Assembly: GCF_026540855.1 (NCBI RefSeq)
Contig: NZ_JALNUP010000003.1
Location: 124,001 to 188,000 of the forward strand
Length of the DNA: 64,000 nt
From: Sphingomonas sp. GC_Shp_5
Lineage (GTDB): Bacteria > Pseudomonadota > Alphaproteobacteria > Sphingomonadales > Sphingomonadaceae
Reading direction: 5' to 3'
Both the position numbers and the translations under genes were made by a program. Below, piece after piece: positions 62,814 to 64,000 of the stretch; position 1 is the first letter of the stretch; the number at the start of each line of letters is the position of its first letter. Below the pieces are notes generated by a model. It searched no databases. It was not told the DNA's origin and saw only the letters and a list, made by a program, of their open reading frames with translations.

Positions 62814-64000
62814 CACCCATGCGCGCCGTCGCGGCGGCGGCGGCGGTGATGATCCTCGCGTCTACAGCGCCGGCGGCCGCCGAGACGGTGGCGATCGATC
62901 TGCCGGCCGGCACCGTCGGCCAGCAGGTGACCGCGCTCGGCCGTCTGGCGAAGGCAAGCGTGGTCGTGCCCGATGCGCGGCTATGGGCTCAGCGGGTACC
63001 CGCGCTGAAAGGTCGCCTGCCCCCGTCGGCTGCGCTGGCGCTGATCGCGCGGCGGGCGCACGCGCGGGTCGTCGATCTCGGTCACGCCGCGTGGCGGCTG
63101 GAGCCCGAACGGACGACGGCGAGCAAGCCAAGGCCGGTACTTGCGGCGCGCACCGTTCCACCACCCAGCGTCTCTCCTGCCGCGGACATCATCGTCGTCG
63201 CCAGCAAACGGGATCTCACCCGCGATCATGTCGCCGGTCAGCTCTCCCAAATCAGCGGCAGCGATCTCGAGTTTGGCGGCGCGGGCGGCACCGAGCGCCT
63301 CGCCGACCGGCTGACCAGCGTCGCCTCGACGTATCTGGGCGCCGGGCGCAACAAGCTGTTCATCCGCGGCATCGCCGATTCGAGCTTCACCGGGCCCACC
63401 CAGGCCACCGTCGGCCAATATTTCGGCGACCTGCGCCTCAGCTACAACGCACCCGATCCCGACCTGCGCCTAGCCGACCTTGCCGCGGTGGAGGTGCTGG
63501 AAGGGCCGCAGGGCACCCTCTATGGCGCCGGCTCGCTCGGTGGCCTGATCCGGCTCGTGCCCAACCCGCCTGATCCGTCGCGGCTCAGCGGCTCCGCCGT
63601 GCTCGGGGGATCGGCAACCACCCATGGCGCGCCGGGCGCGGACGCGCAGTTGGTGGCCAACGTCCCACTCGTCGCCGATCGCCTCGCCGTCCGTCTCGTC
63701 GCCAATGTCGCGTCGGAAGGTGGCTATATTGACAAGCCGCTGCTCGACCGCACCGACGTCAACCGCACCCGGATCGAGGGCGGTCGTGCCGCGGCGCATT
63801 GGGACCTCGCGCCCGAATGGAGCGTCGAGCTGATCGGCATTGGCCAGCGCATCCGTGGCGCCGACAGCCAATATGCCGATCGCGACGGCCGCCCGCTCAG
63901 CCGCTCGGCGCCGGTCACCGAAGGGTTCAGCGCCGATTTCGGCCAGGCGCAGCTCGTGCTCGCCGGCGCGATCGGCGCGGTGCACGTCCGCTCGACCAGC
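62810..64000 (+). CDS. TonB-dependent receptor with STN signalling domain, 3' end missing
   Basis: About 397 residues are in the window. The GTG at 62810 overlaps the FecR stop (GTGA); the next in-frame ATG is at 62819. The signal peptide (AVAAAAAVMILASTAPAAA) is followed by an STN domain at about 30-100 (IDLPAGTVGQQVTALGRLAK, LPPSAALALIARRAHARVVD). A linker and TonB-box region (ADIIVVASKRDLTRDHVAG) come next, then the plug (VEVLEGPQGTLYGAGSLGGLIRL) and the first barrel strands. STN-bearing receptors signal through FecR and FecI, matching the two genes before it. The ligand could be a ferric chelate or a similar compound. Confidence 0.9.
   Translation, partial: MTPMRAVAAAAAVMILASTAPAAAETVAIDLPAGTVGQQVTALGRLAKASVVVPDARLWAQRVPALKGRLPPSAALALIARRAHARVVDLGHAAWRLEPERTTASKPRPVLAARTVPPPSVSPAADIIVVASKRDLTRDHVAGQLSQISGSDLEFGGAGGTERLADRLTSVASTYLGAGRNKLFIRGIADSSFTGPTQATVGQYFGDLRLSYNAPDPDLRLADLAAVEVLEGPQGTLYGAGSLGGLIRLVPNPPDPSRLSGSAVLGGSATTHGAPGADAQLVANVPLVADRLAVRLVANVASEGGYIDKPLLDRTDVNRTRIEGGRAAAHWDLAPEWSVELIGIGQRIRGADSQYADRDGRPLSRSAPVTEGFSADFGQAQLVLAGAIGAVHVRSTS

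Noticed and set aside
1-64000. CRISPR arrays, prophage, insertion sequences, tRNA or rRNA genes
   Set aside because: No regular repeat-spacer pattern, transposase, integrase, terminal inverted repeats or tRNA-like cloverleaf was noticed in reading both strands.

Overview
The window looks like the chromosome of a GC-rich alphaproteobacterium of the Sphingomonas type. This is inferred from the gene content: six TonB-dependent receptors, several with plug starts of the form DIVVTG; carbohydrate loci built around such receptors; a 2Fe-2S/FAD/molybdopterin aldehyde oxidoreductase; a short 66-residue S21 protein; and many 4-base ATGA/GTGA stop-start overlaps. No rRNA, tRNA, CRISPR array, insertion sequence, integrase or phage gene was seen.

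Layout, left to right. 1-4.25 kb: the end of an aldo/keto reductase gene, then a class I DNA photolyase overlapping an iron-sulfur photolyase/cryptochrome. 4.28-10.6 kb (minus): a carbohydrate-type TonB receptor and a GH43-GH27 (alpha-galactosidase) operon, whose upstream regions share an 18-bp element. 10.7-15.8 kb (plus): an S9 peptidase overlapping a DUF5695-like secreted protein. 15.9-19.7 kb (minus): a TonB receptor followed by an M20 peptidase. 20.0-23.9 kb (plus): a three-subunit molybdenum oxidoreductase (paoABC-like). 23.9-26.5 kb: a secreted unknown, an HExxH secreted protein and a small membrane protein. 26.5-35.1 kb: a second carbohydrate locus, with a TonB receptor (minus) divergent from two GH43-type enzymes, a secreted aldose 1-epimerase, a GH5-like enzyme and a GntR/FadR regulator. 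35.1-44.5 kb: a MacB-like export system (two FtsX permeases, ATPase, HlyD adaptor) divergent from an NtrC-like response regulator and its histidine kinase. 44.6-45.2 kb: an outer-membrane beta-barrel gene. 45.5-53.6 kb: a third carbohydrate locus (GH3, LacI, Oar-like TonB receptor, GH144-type enzyme), best read as a beta-1,2-glucan utilisation locus. 53.7-57.7 kb: an RhlE-like helicase, a small membrane protein, AbrB-family and isochorismatase-family genes, rpsU and a small protein. 58.1-64 kb: a large autotransporter, then an ECF sigma factor, FecR and STN-domain TonB receptor cassette that runs off the window.

How the genes work together. Most of the window serves capture and breakdown of extracellular polymers. 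TonB receptors import oligomers, secreted GH27/GH43/GH5/GH3/GH144 enzymes trim them, and local GntR and LacI regulators probably control them through operators visible in the sequence. Three further surface-related systems are present: the TonB-M20 and S9-DUF5695 pairs, the two-component-controlled MacB-like exporter, and the FecIR-type signalling cassette. The most unusual points are the NtrC-like regulator that lacks GAFTGA and the Walker B glutamate, the candidate beta-1,2-glucan locus with a LacI operator, a short highly similar block shared by the two permease genes, and the shared promoter-proximal element of the first carbohydrate locus.

Limits: all family calls come from motifs and sequence patterns recognised by eye. 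No database search was run. Start codons were chosen from ribosome-binding sites, overlaps and signal peptides.
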